DNA from: Nocardioides soli
GTDB taxonomy: Bacteria > Actinomycetota > Actinomycetes > Propionibacteriales > Nocardioidaceae
Assembly (NCBI RefSeq): GCF_014191495.1
Contig: NZ_JACHWR010000001.1
Coordinates: 1,054,001-1,118,000 of the forward strand
DNA: 64,000 nucleotides
Reading direction: 5' to 3'
Below, piece by piece: positions 27,085 through 37,389 of this stretch (position 1 is the stretch's first letter; each line of letters opens with the position of its first letter). A program made the position numbers and the translations under genes. The notes under the pieces are model-generated. The model had not been told where the DNA came from and searched no databases. It saw only the letters and a program-made list of their open reading frames with translations.

Positions 27085-28456
27085 CGGATTCAATCGGTCG
27101 AAGCAACACCGATCTGGAGGGTGTTGTGAGATGGGCCGAGGTGTGCCGGGCGAGGTGCGGGTCAGGTTCTTTGATCGGGTGGCCGAGGGTTGGTCGCTCT
27201 CGGCTGCTGCCGTGGAGGCGGGCGTGGCGAAGCAGTCGGCGTGGGAGTGGTGGCGGCAGTCTGCTCCGGTGATGTTGAGATTGGTTCAGACCAGACGTGG
27301 CGGGTTGCCCGTGGCTCGATCCGACGCGCCGCCCACGGGGTCTGCGCCGCCCACGGGGTCTGCGGGGTCTGCGGGGTCGGTCGTTGTGGGTGATCGGCCC
27401 GGGCGGCGGCCGTTGACCAGTGAGGACCGGGCGGTGATCGCGGTGTGTCTGCGGCGGCGGGCTGCGGGCGAGCAGATCACGCTGGCTCAGATCGGGGATC
27501 TGATCGATCGGGACAAGTCGGTGATCAGCCGCGAGATTGCCCGCAACAGTGGTCCCGACGGCAGCTACCACGGTGGCTTGGCACATGCTGCCGCGCACCA
27601 GCGGCGACGACGGCCCAAGGAGTTCCGGCTGGTGGCCAATCTCCGGCTGTGTCGGCAGATCGAGGCGTGGATGGACGATGGCTGGTCGCCGAAGCTGATC
27701 GCGATGATCCTCAGGCGGGACGATCCTCAGGCGGGACTACCCACACATGATCATGGAGCGCGTGTCCCACGAGACGATCTACCAGGCGCTCTACGTCCAG
27801 ACCCGCGGATCGCTGCGCAAGGACCTCTACCGCCGGCTGTCGACCAGCCGGTCCCGCCGTCACCCCCGCACCGGCGCGAGGCGGGCCAACAGCCCCTACA
27901 AGGAGGCGTTCAAGATCAGCCAGCGCCCACCCGAGGTCGCTGACCGGGCCGTGCCCGGCCACTGGGAAGGCGACCTGGTGATGGGGACCGCCGGCGGCGT
28001 CGCGGTCGGCACCCTGGTCGAGCGCCAGACCCGGTTCACGATCCTGCTGCACCTGCCCGGGCGCCACGACGCCGAAGCCGTCGCGCAGGCCATGATCCGG
28101 GAGATGCGCCAACTGCCCGAGCACCTGCGCCGATCGCTGACCTGGGACCGCGGCACCGAGCTAGCCCGCTACGACAAGATCCAGCTCGACCTCGCGATGC
28201 CGATCTACTTCTGCGACCCACACTCGCCCTGGCAACGCGGCACGAACGAGAACACCAACCGGCTGCTGCGGCACTGGTTGACCAAGGGCACCGACCTGTC
28301 CCGATTCACCGCCAACGACCTGCGCCAGATCGCCGCCACCCTCAACGCCCGCCCCCGTCCCACCCTGGACCTCAAGACCCCAGCTGAGATGCTGAACCAG
28401 CTGCTCACCGAACCGACAGCAGCATGAACCCCGTTGCTACGACCGATTGACCTCAC
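27085..28456 (+). mobile_element. IS30-family insertion sequence, about 1.37 kb
   Basis: The terminal inverted repeats contain an 18-bp match with one mismatch: TCAATCGGTCGAAGCAAC at 27090-27107 and its complement at 28433-28450. CCGCGG is present directly outside both ends (27079-27084, 28457-28462) and is probably a target duplication, though exact ends are uncertain by a few bases. The single gene is an IS30 transposase with DDE residues. The element sits in the loop of a host palindrome, in line with the known preference of IS30 elements for palindromic targets. Confidence 0.85.
27131..28427 (+). pseudogene. IS30-family transposase, frameshifted by a 16-bp tandem duplication
   Basis: The N-terminal part is read from ATG 27131 and has the IS30 HTH regions (FFDRVAEGWSLSAAAVEAGV; ALIGDLIDRDKSVISREI-like). 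It goes out of frame at 27722-27737, where the unit GATCCTCAGGCGGGAC of 27706-27721 is repeated exactly. The rest is in another frame to 28427 and carries DDE residues: HWEGDLVMG, LTWDRGTEL and RGTNENTNRLLRHW. Without the extra 16 bases the gene would be one ORF of about 426 aa, the usual IS30 length. Programmed frameshifting is not expected in this family, so the copy is probably inactive unless the extra unit is lost. Confidence 0.88.
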
Positions 28457-28489
28457 CCGCGGATGCACAGCACTCTGGTCGGGTACGAC
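28457..28489. repeat. Right half of palindrome A-left
   Basis: CCGCGG then a short loop and CACTCTGGTCGGGTACGAC (28471-28489), the reverse complement of 27051-27069 with one mismatch. Joined across the IS30 copy, the arms give a 19-bp stem with the same spacing as the hairpin at 29619-29678. Confidence 0.8.
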
Positions 28490-28523
28490 GCGGAGGGTGG
28501 TCGAACCTGGCTCAGCAGCCGGC

Positions 28524-29564
28524 TCAGGAGGCCCGTCGGTAGCGCAGCCAGATCGCCCGCTCGGCCTCATCGAGCGCCCGCCGTCGGGCGACCGTGGAGG
28601 TGTCCACCCACCAGTCCGGCTGCTCGAGGGTCCAGCGGCGGGCACGGGCGCGATGGTCGGTGGATCGCCGGTAGCAGGCGCGGAGGCGGCCCAGGAAGGC
28701 CGCCGTGTCTGCGGTGTTGCCGGACATCCTCGTGACCACCTCGATCCGCAGGTCTCGGTAGAGCGCATCCCGGTCGAGGTCGCGACGACGTGGGCCCTCG
28801 TGGAGATGGATCGCTCCGTCGTACTCCCCCGCGACACCCGCGACGGGGTCGAACAGGTCCGGCGTGATCAGGTGCCGTCCGTCCGGGTCGAAGATCGGGG
28901 CGTTGCACAGCACCCTCGCGGTGGGAAGCGCGAGGCGCCACTCCAGGCGCATCGGCACCTCCTGGATCGACCAGACGTTCTCCTCGGCCAAGCTCAGCGC
29001 GGCTCGGAGGCGCCGGATCCCCGGGCGACCCGACAGACGGCCGGCGTAGGTCGTCAGCGAGGCGATGCTCACGAGGTCGTCGGCCGCCGCCATGTCAATC
29101 ACCTGCACGGCGCGGGTCAGGGTGCCGGCCCGCCGGGCCTCGAAGCTCACGGAGCGCTCCGCGATCGTGATCGGCAGGCCGTCGACCTCGATCACGTCGC
29201 CGCCGAGCAGCCAGTCCTCGGCGATCCGTACGCCGGGACGAGACCTCACCACGCGCTGGTCGCCCAGGCCGACCGGCACCGGGAGCCGGGTGCGTCCGTC
29301 CGGGCCGAGCCCGCGGAGCCAGCGGCTGCCCAGCCAGGCCAGGCCGGCCCACCCGGTGGCGGAGGCCATCGGGCCGCAGCCGGCGACCGCCTCCACGATC
29401 CGCTGCTCCACCTGCTCGGGATCGGCCGCCTCGAGGACGTGGAGACCGCCACCGACGGCGCGCCAACGCGGTCCCCGCGCCTGGCCCCGCGTCGGTCCCG
29501 CCACGCCGGCCGGATCGACGCGCACCGGCACCACGACACCGGGGCGGGTGATGCGCAGAACCAT
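28524..29564 (-). CDS. AbiEi/DUF559-like protein with restriction-fold C-terminus, cassette A (346 aa)
   Basis: No close family is certain. The middle region (GGDVIEVDGLPITIAERSVS; DLVSIASLTTYAGRLSGRPG) resembles AbiEi-type antitoxin/DUF559 proteins common in Nocardioides. The C-terminal part carries the layout of a Vsr/DUF559 PD-(D/E)XK fold: a conserved Glu in EVPMRLEWRL, then LITPDLFDPVAGVAGEYDGA, LDRDALYRDLRIEVVTR. The Asp/EYDG spacing matches the protein at 37390-38340. The ATG at 29564 is chosen because the upstream in-frame codons run into the palindrome at 29619-29678. It is bracketed by matched palindromes (27051-28489 and 29619-29678). Active endonuclease function is inference; the lysine of the nuclease motif is not obvious. 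Confidence 0.6.
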   Translation of the reverse strand: MVLRITRPGVVVPVRVDPAGVAGPTRGQARGPRWRAVGGGLHVLEAADPEQVEQRIVEAVAGCGPMASATGWAGLAWLGSRWLRGLGPDGRTRLPVPVGLGDQRVVRSRPGVRIAEDWLLGGDVIEVDGLPITIAERSVSFEARRAGTLTRAVQVIDMAAADDLVSIASLTTYAGRLSGRPGIRRLRAALSLAEENVWSIQEVPMRLEWRLALPTARVLCNAPIFDPDGRHLITPDLFDPVAGVAGEYDGAIHLHEGPRRRDLDRDALYRDLRIEVVTRMSGNTADTAAFLGRLRACYRRSTDHRARARRWTLEQPDWWVDTSTVARRRALDEAERAIWLRYRRAS

Positions 29565-29618
29565 GCCGCCAGCGTGCCCCGGTTCGGTCGGGCGCGCGGT
29601 GCGCTCTCCACAGCCCGC

Positions 29619-29678
29619 GTCGTACCTGACCTGAGTGTCGCGAAATCCGCGAATCACGACACTCAGGTCAGGTACGAC
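29619..29678. repeat. Palindrome A-right
   Basis: Hairpin with perfect 19-bp inner arms: GTCGTACCTGACCTGAGTG (29619-29637) and its complement at 29660-29678. The left-hand palindrome has the same arms with A in place of T at position 14 and a matching change on its other arm, i.e. a compensatory base-pair change. The loops also share TCCGCG. It lies in the 29565-29889 gap, which otherwise holds only short GC-rich stems and no believable ORF. Confidence 0.85.
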
Positions 29679-29889
29679 ACGAAACCCCAGGCCCGGCGCT
29701 CGCTCCCGTCAGGACCCGGCCGGGGAGGGAGGATGGCCGGGCCCTGACCGTCCACGCAACTGCCGGACAGCGCCTGGACACGGGACCCGGCGGTGGGAGG
29801 GAGCGTATGACCGGGTCCGCTGGCTCAACGAGAGGCTCAGACCCGGGTCACGGCCATTCCGGACGATTTTCGACCCGTCCGGCGCCGGC

Positions 29890-31614
29890 TCAGCCGACCC
29901 CGACGATCGGCAGCCGCAGCGCGCCGGGGGCACTGTCGGGCACCACCGGGGCGACCGGGCGTACCGGCTCGATGCGGCGGTACGTCGTACCGAGGCGGGG
30001 CCGGGGGTCGGGCTCGCCCTTGTTCGGCCAGCAGGCCATCGCCCGCTCGGCCTGCGCGGTGATCGTCAGCGACGGGTTGACGCCGAGGTTGGCGGTCACG
30101 GCCGAGCCGTCGGCGACGTGCAGCCCGGGGTGCCCGTAGACCCGCTGGTAGGGGTCGAGCACGCCGGTCTCGGGCGAGGTGCCGATCGCGCAGCCGCCGA
30201 TGAAGTGGGCGGTCAGCGGCATGTTGAAGGCGTCGCCGACCGCGCCACCCGGGAAGCCGCCCATGATCGACGCCATCGTGCGGATCGCCTCGTTGCCGGC
30301 CGGGATCCAGGTCGGGTTCGGCACTCCGTGCCCCTGCCGCGAGGTCAGGTAGCGCCTGCGGGTGCCCGGGATCCGCCTGGTGTACGTCGTGATCGAGTTG
30401 TCGAGGCTCTGCATCACCAGGGCGATCACGGTGCGCTCCGACCAGTGCCGCATGTCGTAGAGGTCGGCCACCTCGCGCCGCTGCCGCCACATCTCGCGCA
30501 GCCAGGTCCGCCAGCGCGGCTCGTCGCCGTCCCCGTCGGTGAGCACCGACTGGAGCAGCGACATCAGGTTGCTGCCGGGGCCGTAGCGCACCGGTTCGAT
30601 GTGGGTGTTCTCGTCGGGGTGGAAGCTCGACGTGATCGCGATGCCCTGGCTGTAGTCGACGCTGGAGTCGGGGGCGATCGCGCCGCCGATCGACTCGGAG
30701 TTGGTGCGGGAGAGGTGGCCCAGCCGGTCGGACAGCCGCGGCAGGTGGCCCTCGTCCCTCATCCGGTGCAGCAGCCGCTGGGTGCCGAGCGCACTCGCGG
30801 CGAAGACGACCTGCTCGGCGGTGAGGACCCGCCTCGACGAACGCCGGGCGACCTTGGCCTTCGTGTAGCGCACGTGCACGTCGTACCCCCCGCCGTCGCG
30901 CGGGGCCACCCGAGTGACGGTGGTGAGCGGCAGCACCGTCGCGCCGTGGGACTCGGCGAGGTGGAGGTAGTTCTTGACCAGCGTGTTCTTGGCGTTGTGC
31001 CGGCAGCCGGTCATGCAGGAGCCGCACGCGATGCAGGTACGGCGCTCCGGACCGGCGCCCCCGAAGAACGGGTCGTCGACCCGCTGGCCGGCGCCGGCGC
31101 CCTCGTCGCCGAAGTAGACGCCGACCGGGGTCGGGTGGAAGGTGTCCCCCACGCCCATGGCGGTCGCGACCTGCTCCATCACGTCGTCCGACGGTGTGCG
31201 CAGCGGGTTCTCGACGACGCCGAGCATCCGCTTCGCCTGGTCGTAGTACGGCGCGAGCTCGGCGCGCCAGTCGGTGATGTGGCTCCACTGCGGGTCGTCG
31301 TAGAACGGCGCGAGCGGCTCGTAGAGCGTGTTGGCGTAGACCAGCGAGCCGCCGCCGACGCCGGCACCCGAGACGATCAGGCAGTCCCGCAGGGCGTCGA
31401 TGCGCTGGATGCCGTAGCAGCCGACCTCGGGACGGAAGAGGTACTTGGTGACCTCGAACGAGGTCTCCGGGAGGTCGTCGTCCTCGAAGCGCGCACCGGC
31501 CTCGAGCACGCCGACCCGGTAGCCCTTCTCGGTCAGCCGAAGTGCGGTCACCGAGCCGCCGAAGCCGGAGCCGACGACGAGGACGTCGAAGTCGTACGTC
31601 GTACTCGCCGCCAC
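29890..31614 (-). CDS. GMC-family oxidoreductase, ChoD-like (574 aa)
   Basis: FAD-dependent oxidoreductase of the GMC family. DVLVVGSGFGGSVTALRLTE is the FAD Rossmann motif near residue 10. SGAGVGGGSLVYANTLYEP is the second GMC signature. The C-terminal half ends in HFIGGCAIGTSPETGVLDPY and GLHVADGSAVTANLGVNPSL, the usual active-site and FAD-binding region. Residues C194, C197, C200 and C204 in TCIACGSCMTGCRHNAKNTL form a CxxCxxCxxxC motif. It resembles the putative cholesterol oxidase ChoD of Mycobacterium, which also lies in the guaB region. The substrate is not shown by the sequence. It starts 2 bases after the semialdehyde dehydrogenase stop: one operon. Confidence 0.85.
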   Translation of the reverse strand: MAASTTYDFDVLVVGSGFGGSVTALRLTEKGYRVGVLEAGARFEDDDLPETSFEVTKYLFRPEVGCYGIQRIDALRDCLIVSGAGVGGGSLVYANTLYEPLAPFYDDPQWSHITDWRAELAPYYDQAKRMLGVVENPLRTPSDDVMEQVATAMGVGDTFHPTPVGVYFGDEGAGAGQRVDDPFFGGAGPERRTCIACGSCMTGCRHNAKNTLVKNYLHLAESHGATVLPLTTVTRVAPRDGGGYDVHVRYTKAKVARRSSRRVLTAEQVVFAASALGTQRLLHRMRDEGHLPRLSDRLGHLSRTNSESIGGAIAPDSSVDYSQGIAITSSFHPDENTHIEPVRYGPGSNLMSLLQSVLTDGDGDEPRWRTWLREMWRQRREVADLYDMRHWSERTVIALVMQSLDNSITTYTRRIPGTRRRYLTSRQGHGVPNPTWIPAGNEAIRTMASIMGGFPGGAVGDAFNMPLTAHFIGGCAIGTSPETGVLDPYQRVYGHPGLHVADGSAVTANLGVNPSLTITAQAERAMACWPNKGEPDPRPRLGTTYRRIEPVRPVAPVVPDSAPGALRLPIVGVG

Positions 31615-31615
31615 C

Positions 31616-33235
31616 TCAGGCTCGCCCGAGCTTCTTCATCAGGCGCAGGTTGGCGTTCATCAGCTTCGCGTAGGCCTCGTCGGACATGCCGAACTGGGGG
31701 CCGAAGCGGATCAGCCGCTGGGTCGCGACCGACTGGGTCTCGGTGTAGCGGAGCACGCCCTCGGCGCCCTGGCGCCGGCCCATGCCGGACTCGCGCATGC
31801 CGCCCATCGGAGCGTCCAGGCTGGCGAAGGTGGCGGCGAACGCCTCGTTGACGTTGACCGTGCCGCACTTGAGGTAGCGGGCCACGATCCGGGCGCGGGC
31901 GCGGTCCTCGCTGTAGACCGAGGCGTTGAGGCCGTACTCGCCGCCGTTGGCGCGGTCGACCGCGTCGGCCTCGTCGTGGAACCGGTAGAGCGACACGACC
32001 GGACCGAAGGTCTCCTTGCCGAAGCAGGCCATGTCGGGACTGACCCCCTCGAGGATCGTCGGCTCGAAGAAGTAGGGGCCGAGGTCGGGGCGCGCGTTGC
32101 CACCGGTGAGCACGCGGGCCCCCTTGGCGACGGCGTCCTCGACGTGCGCGGTCACGGTGTCGAGCTGGGCCTGGGAGATCAGCGGGCCCATGTCGTTGCC
32201 CCACTCGAGGGTCGATCCGAGCGTCATCGCCTGGGTGCGGGCGACGAAGCGCGCCACGAAGCGGTCGTAGACCTGGTCGGCGACGAAGATCCGCTCCATC
32301 GAGACGCACAGCTGGCCGGAGTTGGAGAACGACGCGCGCACCGCGCCCTCGGCGGCCTTCTCGACGTCGGCGTCGCGGAGCACGAGCAGCGGGTTCTTGC
32401 CGCCGAGCTCGAGCGAGCACCCGATCAGCCGGTCGGCGCAGCCTCGGGCGATCACCCGGCCGGTCGCCGTCGAGCCGGTGAAGCAGACGTAGTCGGCGTG
32501 CGCCACGATCGCCCCGCCGATCTCGGCGCCAGGCCCCGCGACGACCTGCCACAGCTCGCGCGGGATGCCCGCCTGCTCGAGCAGCTCGGCACCCAGGAGG
32601 GCGGAGAGCATGGTCTGCGCGTCGGGCTTGGCGACCACGGCGTTGCCGGCGACCACGGCGGCGATGCCGTCGATCAGCGCGAGGTCGAAGGGGTAGTTCC
32701 AGGGCGAGATGATGCCGACCACGCCCTTGGGGACCCGGTTGACGTCGACCCGGGTCAGACCGGGCACCACCCCGGGCCGACGGCTGGTCGCGAGGTGTCG
32801 CTTGGCGGTGCGACCGTAGTAGCGGGCGGTGAGCGCGACGTGCAGCGGCTCGTCGAAGGCATGCTTGCGCGCCTTGCCGGTCTCCCACTGGATCAGGTCG
32901 ATGATCTCGTCCTGGCGGTCCAGCACCAGGTCGTGCAGCCGCAGCAGCGCCCGCTGGCGCTCCTCGATCGGCGTGCGCGCCCAGGCCACCTGCGCCCGTC
33001 GCGCCCGCCCGAACGCCTCGGCCACGTCGCCCGGCGTCGACTGCGGGATGTGCGCGAGCGGGGCGTCGTTGAGCGGCGACCGCACCTCCGCGGTGGTGCC
33101 GCCGGTCGCCACCAGCCGGTCGGTGAGCGCCGCGACGTACTCCGGCTCCAGCGCGTACGACGCGCGCGGGTCGTGCTCGGGGTCGTGCGGTCCGACGACG
33201 GCGGGGTCGCCCGCCGGGTTGCTGTGAGCGCTCAT
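31616..33235 (-). CDS. Succinate-semialdehyde dehydrogenase (NADP+)-type aldehyde dehydrogenase (539 aa)
   Basis: Aldehyde dehydrogenase superfamily. NAD(P) binding and catalysis: VGIISPWNYPFDLALIDG, FTGSTATGRVIARGCADR, SLELGGKNPLLVLRDADVEK (catalytic Glu) and FSNSGQLCVSMERIFVAD (catalytic Cys in GQLC). MGGMRESGMGRRQGAEGVLR and the C-terminal PQFGMSDEAYAKLMNANLR match the GabD2-type semialdehyde dehydrogenase of actinobacteria, slightly longer than the general family. Start at ATG 33235 (MSAHSNPAGDP). Co-transcribed with the GMC oxidoreductase. It may oxidise aldehydes produced by the partner (inference). Confidence 0.87.
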   Translation of the reverse strand: MSAHSNPAGDPAVVGPHDPEHDPRASYALEPEYVAALTDRLVATGGTTAEVRSPLNDAPLAHIPQSTPGDVAEAFGRARRAQVAWARTPIEERQRALLRLHDLVLDRQDEIIDLIQWETGKARKHAFDEPLHVALTARYYGRTAKRHLATSRRPGVVPGLTRVDVNRVPKGVVGIISPWNYPFDLALIDGIAAVVAGNAVVAKPDAQTMLSALLGAELLEQAGIPRELWQVVAGPGAEIGGAIVAHADYVCFTGSTATGRVIARGCADRLIGCSLELGGKNPLLVLRDADVEKAAEGAVRASFSNSGQLCVSMERIFVADQVYDRFVARFVARTQAMTLGSTLEWGNDMGPLISQAQLDTVTAHVEDAVAKGARVLTGGNARPDLGPYFFEPTILEGVSPDMACFGKETFGPVVSLYRFHDEADAVDRANGGEYGLNASVYSEDRARARIVARYLKCGTVNVNEAFAATFASLDAPMGGMRESGMGRRQGAEGVLRYTETQSVATQRLIRFGPQFGMSDEAYAKLMNANLRLMKKLGRA

Positions 33236-33297
33236 GATCCCGAGGGTAGGTGACCCGCGGTCGCGGTTGCTACCCCGGAGTAGCCCGTGGCGGGGGG

Positions 33298-33372
33298 CTC
33301 GGCTGTCAGCAGCCGAAACCCGCACGACACGCCGCGGGGGGACGGCGTGTCGTGCGGGTCCTGGCTGCCAGG
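33298..33372. repeat. GACACGCC-core palindrome, inverted 33-bp copy of 10338-10370
   Basis: Bases 33301-33333 are the exact reverse complement of 10338-10370. The arm GCACGACACGCCG (33331 onward to about 33335) pairs with CGGCGTGTCGTGC further right, and the outer parts (GGCTGTCAGCAGCC / GGCTGCCAGG) pair imperfectly. It lies between the two aldehyde dehydrogenase genes with no ORF inside (33236-33379). Confidence 0.75.
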
Positions 33373-33379
33373 TGCAGCC

Positions 33380-34819
33380 TCAGGGCTTGTAGATGGACTT
33401 CAGCTCCGTGTAGTGCGCCAGGCCCTCGGGGCCGAACTCGCGGCCGATGCCCGAGGACTTGTAGCCGCCGAAGGGCGCGGCGAAGTCCATCGTGTAGGTG
33501 TTCACGCCGTAGGTGCCGGTGCGGACCCGGCGCGCGACGTCGAGACCGGCGTCGACATCGCCGGTCCAGACGGTGCCGGCCAGGCCGTACTCCGAGTCGT
33601 TGGCGATGCGCACCGCGTCGTCGACGTCGTCGTACGCGATCACGGAGAGCACCGGGCCGAAGATCTCCTCCTGGGCGATCCGCATCCGGTTGTCGACGTC
33701 GGCGAAGACGGTCGGCCGGACGTACCAGCCCGAGGTGAGGCCGTCGGGCATCCCGTTGCCGCCGACGACGACGCGGGCGCCCTCCTCCTGACCGAGGGCG
33801 ATGTACTTCTCGACCCGCTCCTGCTGGCGCTGTGCGACCATCGGGCCGATCTCGGTGGCCGGGTCGAGCGGGTCGCCGACGACCATGCCCGAGACCGCCT
33901 CGGCGAGCGCGTCGACGACGGCGCCGTAGTTGGCCCGCGAGGCGAGGATGCGGGTCTGGGCGACGCAGGCCTGGCCGGAGTTCATCAGCGCCGTGAACTT
34001 CAGGCCCTCCATGGTCGCGGCCAGGTCGGCGTCGTCGAGCACGATCGCGGCCGACTTGCCACCGAGCTCGAGCGAGACCCGCTTGAGCTGCTCGCCGCAG
34101 ATCGACGCGATCGTCCGGCCGGCCGCGGTCGAGCCGGTGAACGCCACCTTGTCGACGCCGGGGTGCCGCACCAGGTGCTCGCCGACCTCGCGGCCGGCGG
34201 CCACGATGTTGACGACACCGGCGGGTACGCCGGCCTCCTGGAGCAGCTCGGCCATCAGATAGGTGTCGAGCGGCGTCTCCGGCGCCGGCTTGATGACGAT
34301 GGTGCAGCCGGCCAGGAGCGCCGGGACCAGCTTGGACATGATCGTGAACTGCGGGACGTTCCACGGCGGGATCGCCGCGACCACGCCGACCGGCTCGCGC
34401 CGGACGATGACCTCGCCGAGCGCGCCCGTCCGGGTCTCCTCCCACGGGAAGGTGCGGGCGATGCCGAGGAACGCCTCGATCTGCATCCACGGCGCCGGGG
34501 CCTGCGCGAGGTTCGAGAACGAGACCGGCGCGCCCATCTCCGTGGAGATCAGCTCGGCCATCTCGCCCAGCTTCGCCGCGTAGAGGTTCGAGAAGTTCTG
34601 GACGACGTCGATGCGCTCCTCGGGCGTCAGCCGCGGCCAGGGACCCTCGTCGAACGCCTGGCGCGCGGCGGCCACCGCCGCGTCGATGTCGGCCTTGCTG
34701 CCCTCGGGCACGGTCGCGACGACCTGCTCGGAGTGCGGTGAGACCACCTGGATCGTGTCCCCCGAGGCAGGGGCGGCCCAGTCTCCGTCGATGAAGAACG
34801 TGGTGCGGTCGAGGCTCAT
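33380..34819 (-). CDS. Aldehyde dehydrogenase (479 aa)
   Basis: NAD(P)-dependent aldehyde dehydrogenase. Motifs: VVAAIPPWNVPQFTIMSKL, DKVAFTGSTAAGRTIASICG, VSLELGGKSAAIVLDDADL (Glu), FTALMNSGQACVAQTRILAS (catalytic Cys in GQAC) and FGGYKSSGIGREFGPEGLAH. Length is standard for the superfamily. The substrate is unknown; similar genes occur with sterol or aromatic degradation clusters. Start at ATG 34819 (MSLDRTTFFIDGDW), with AGAGGAAACC upstream; an in-frame extension to 34852 has no family character. Upstream on the same strand lie the unknown protein and the kinase, so all three probably belong to one KstR-like-controlled operon. Confidence 0.88.
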   Translation of the reverse strand: MSLDRTTFFIDGDWAAPASGDTIQVVSPHSEQVVATVPEGSKADIDAAVAAARQAFDEGPWPRLTPEERIDVVQNFSNLYAAKLGEMAELISTEMGAPVSFSNLAQAPAPWMQIEAFLGIARTFPWEETRTGALGEVIVRREPVGVVAAIPPWNVPQFTIMSKLVPALLAGCTIVIKPAPETPLDTYLMAELLQEAGVPAGVVNIVAAGREVGEHLVRHPGVDKVAFTGSTAAGRTIASICGEQLKRVSLELGGKSAAIVLDDADLAATMEGLKFTALMNSGQACVAQTRILASRANYGAVVDALAEAVSGMVVGDPLDPATEIGPMVAQRQQERVEKYIALGQEEGARVVVGGNGMPDGLTSGWYVRPTVFADVDNRMRIAQEEIFGPVLSVIAYDDVDDAVRIANDSEYGLAGTVWTGDVDAGLDVARRVRTGTYGVNTYTMDFAAPFGGYKSSGIGREFGPEGLAHYTELKSIYKP

Positions 34820-34873
34820 TGGTTTCGGTTTCCTCTCGGTGCGGGGCCGCACAGGCTCGACCCCGGCGGACGG

Positions 34874-37185
<2,312 letters not shown>

Positions 37186-37198
37186 TCAACGGGGTGGT

Positions 37199-37265
37199 GC
37201 TCGTTTCCCCGGCCGCCCGGTGAAACGACGACGACACGCCGACGTTCCGCGGCGTGTCGTCGTCG
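37199..37265. repeat. Palindrome B-left (30-bp terminal repeat plus GACACGCC hairpin)
   Basis: Bases 37199-37228 (GCTCGTTTCCCCGGCC then GCCCGGTGAAACGA) recur exactly inverted at 38401-38430. The repeat is itself a near-palindrome (GTTTCCCCGG / CCGGTGAAAC). Next to it on the inner side, 37226-37240 and 37251-37265 form a 15-bp hairpin containing CGACACGCC / GGCGTGTCG. The gap 37114-37389 has no other structure apart from the operator above. Confidence 0.88.
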
Positions 37266-37389
37266 GGTCGCCTGACCGTGAGCACGGGAGTGCGCCGGAA
37301 TTCGTACACAGGTCGTGGTCGCGATCGGTCTATCCACAGCGACGCCACCTCGTGGGTCGTCGTGCGCCGGACGTGGACAGAGAAGGAAC

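Noticed and set aside
29565..29889. Possible small ORFs in the gap before the ChoD-like gene
   Set aside because: All frames there are short or rich in Arg/Pro, with no ribosome binding site; the gap is explained by the hairpin 29619-29678 and GC-rich stems.
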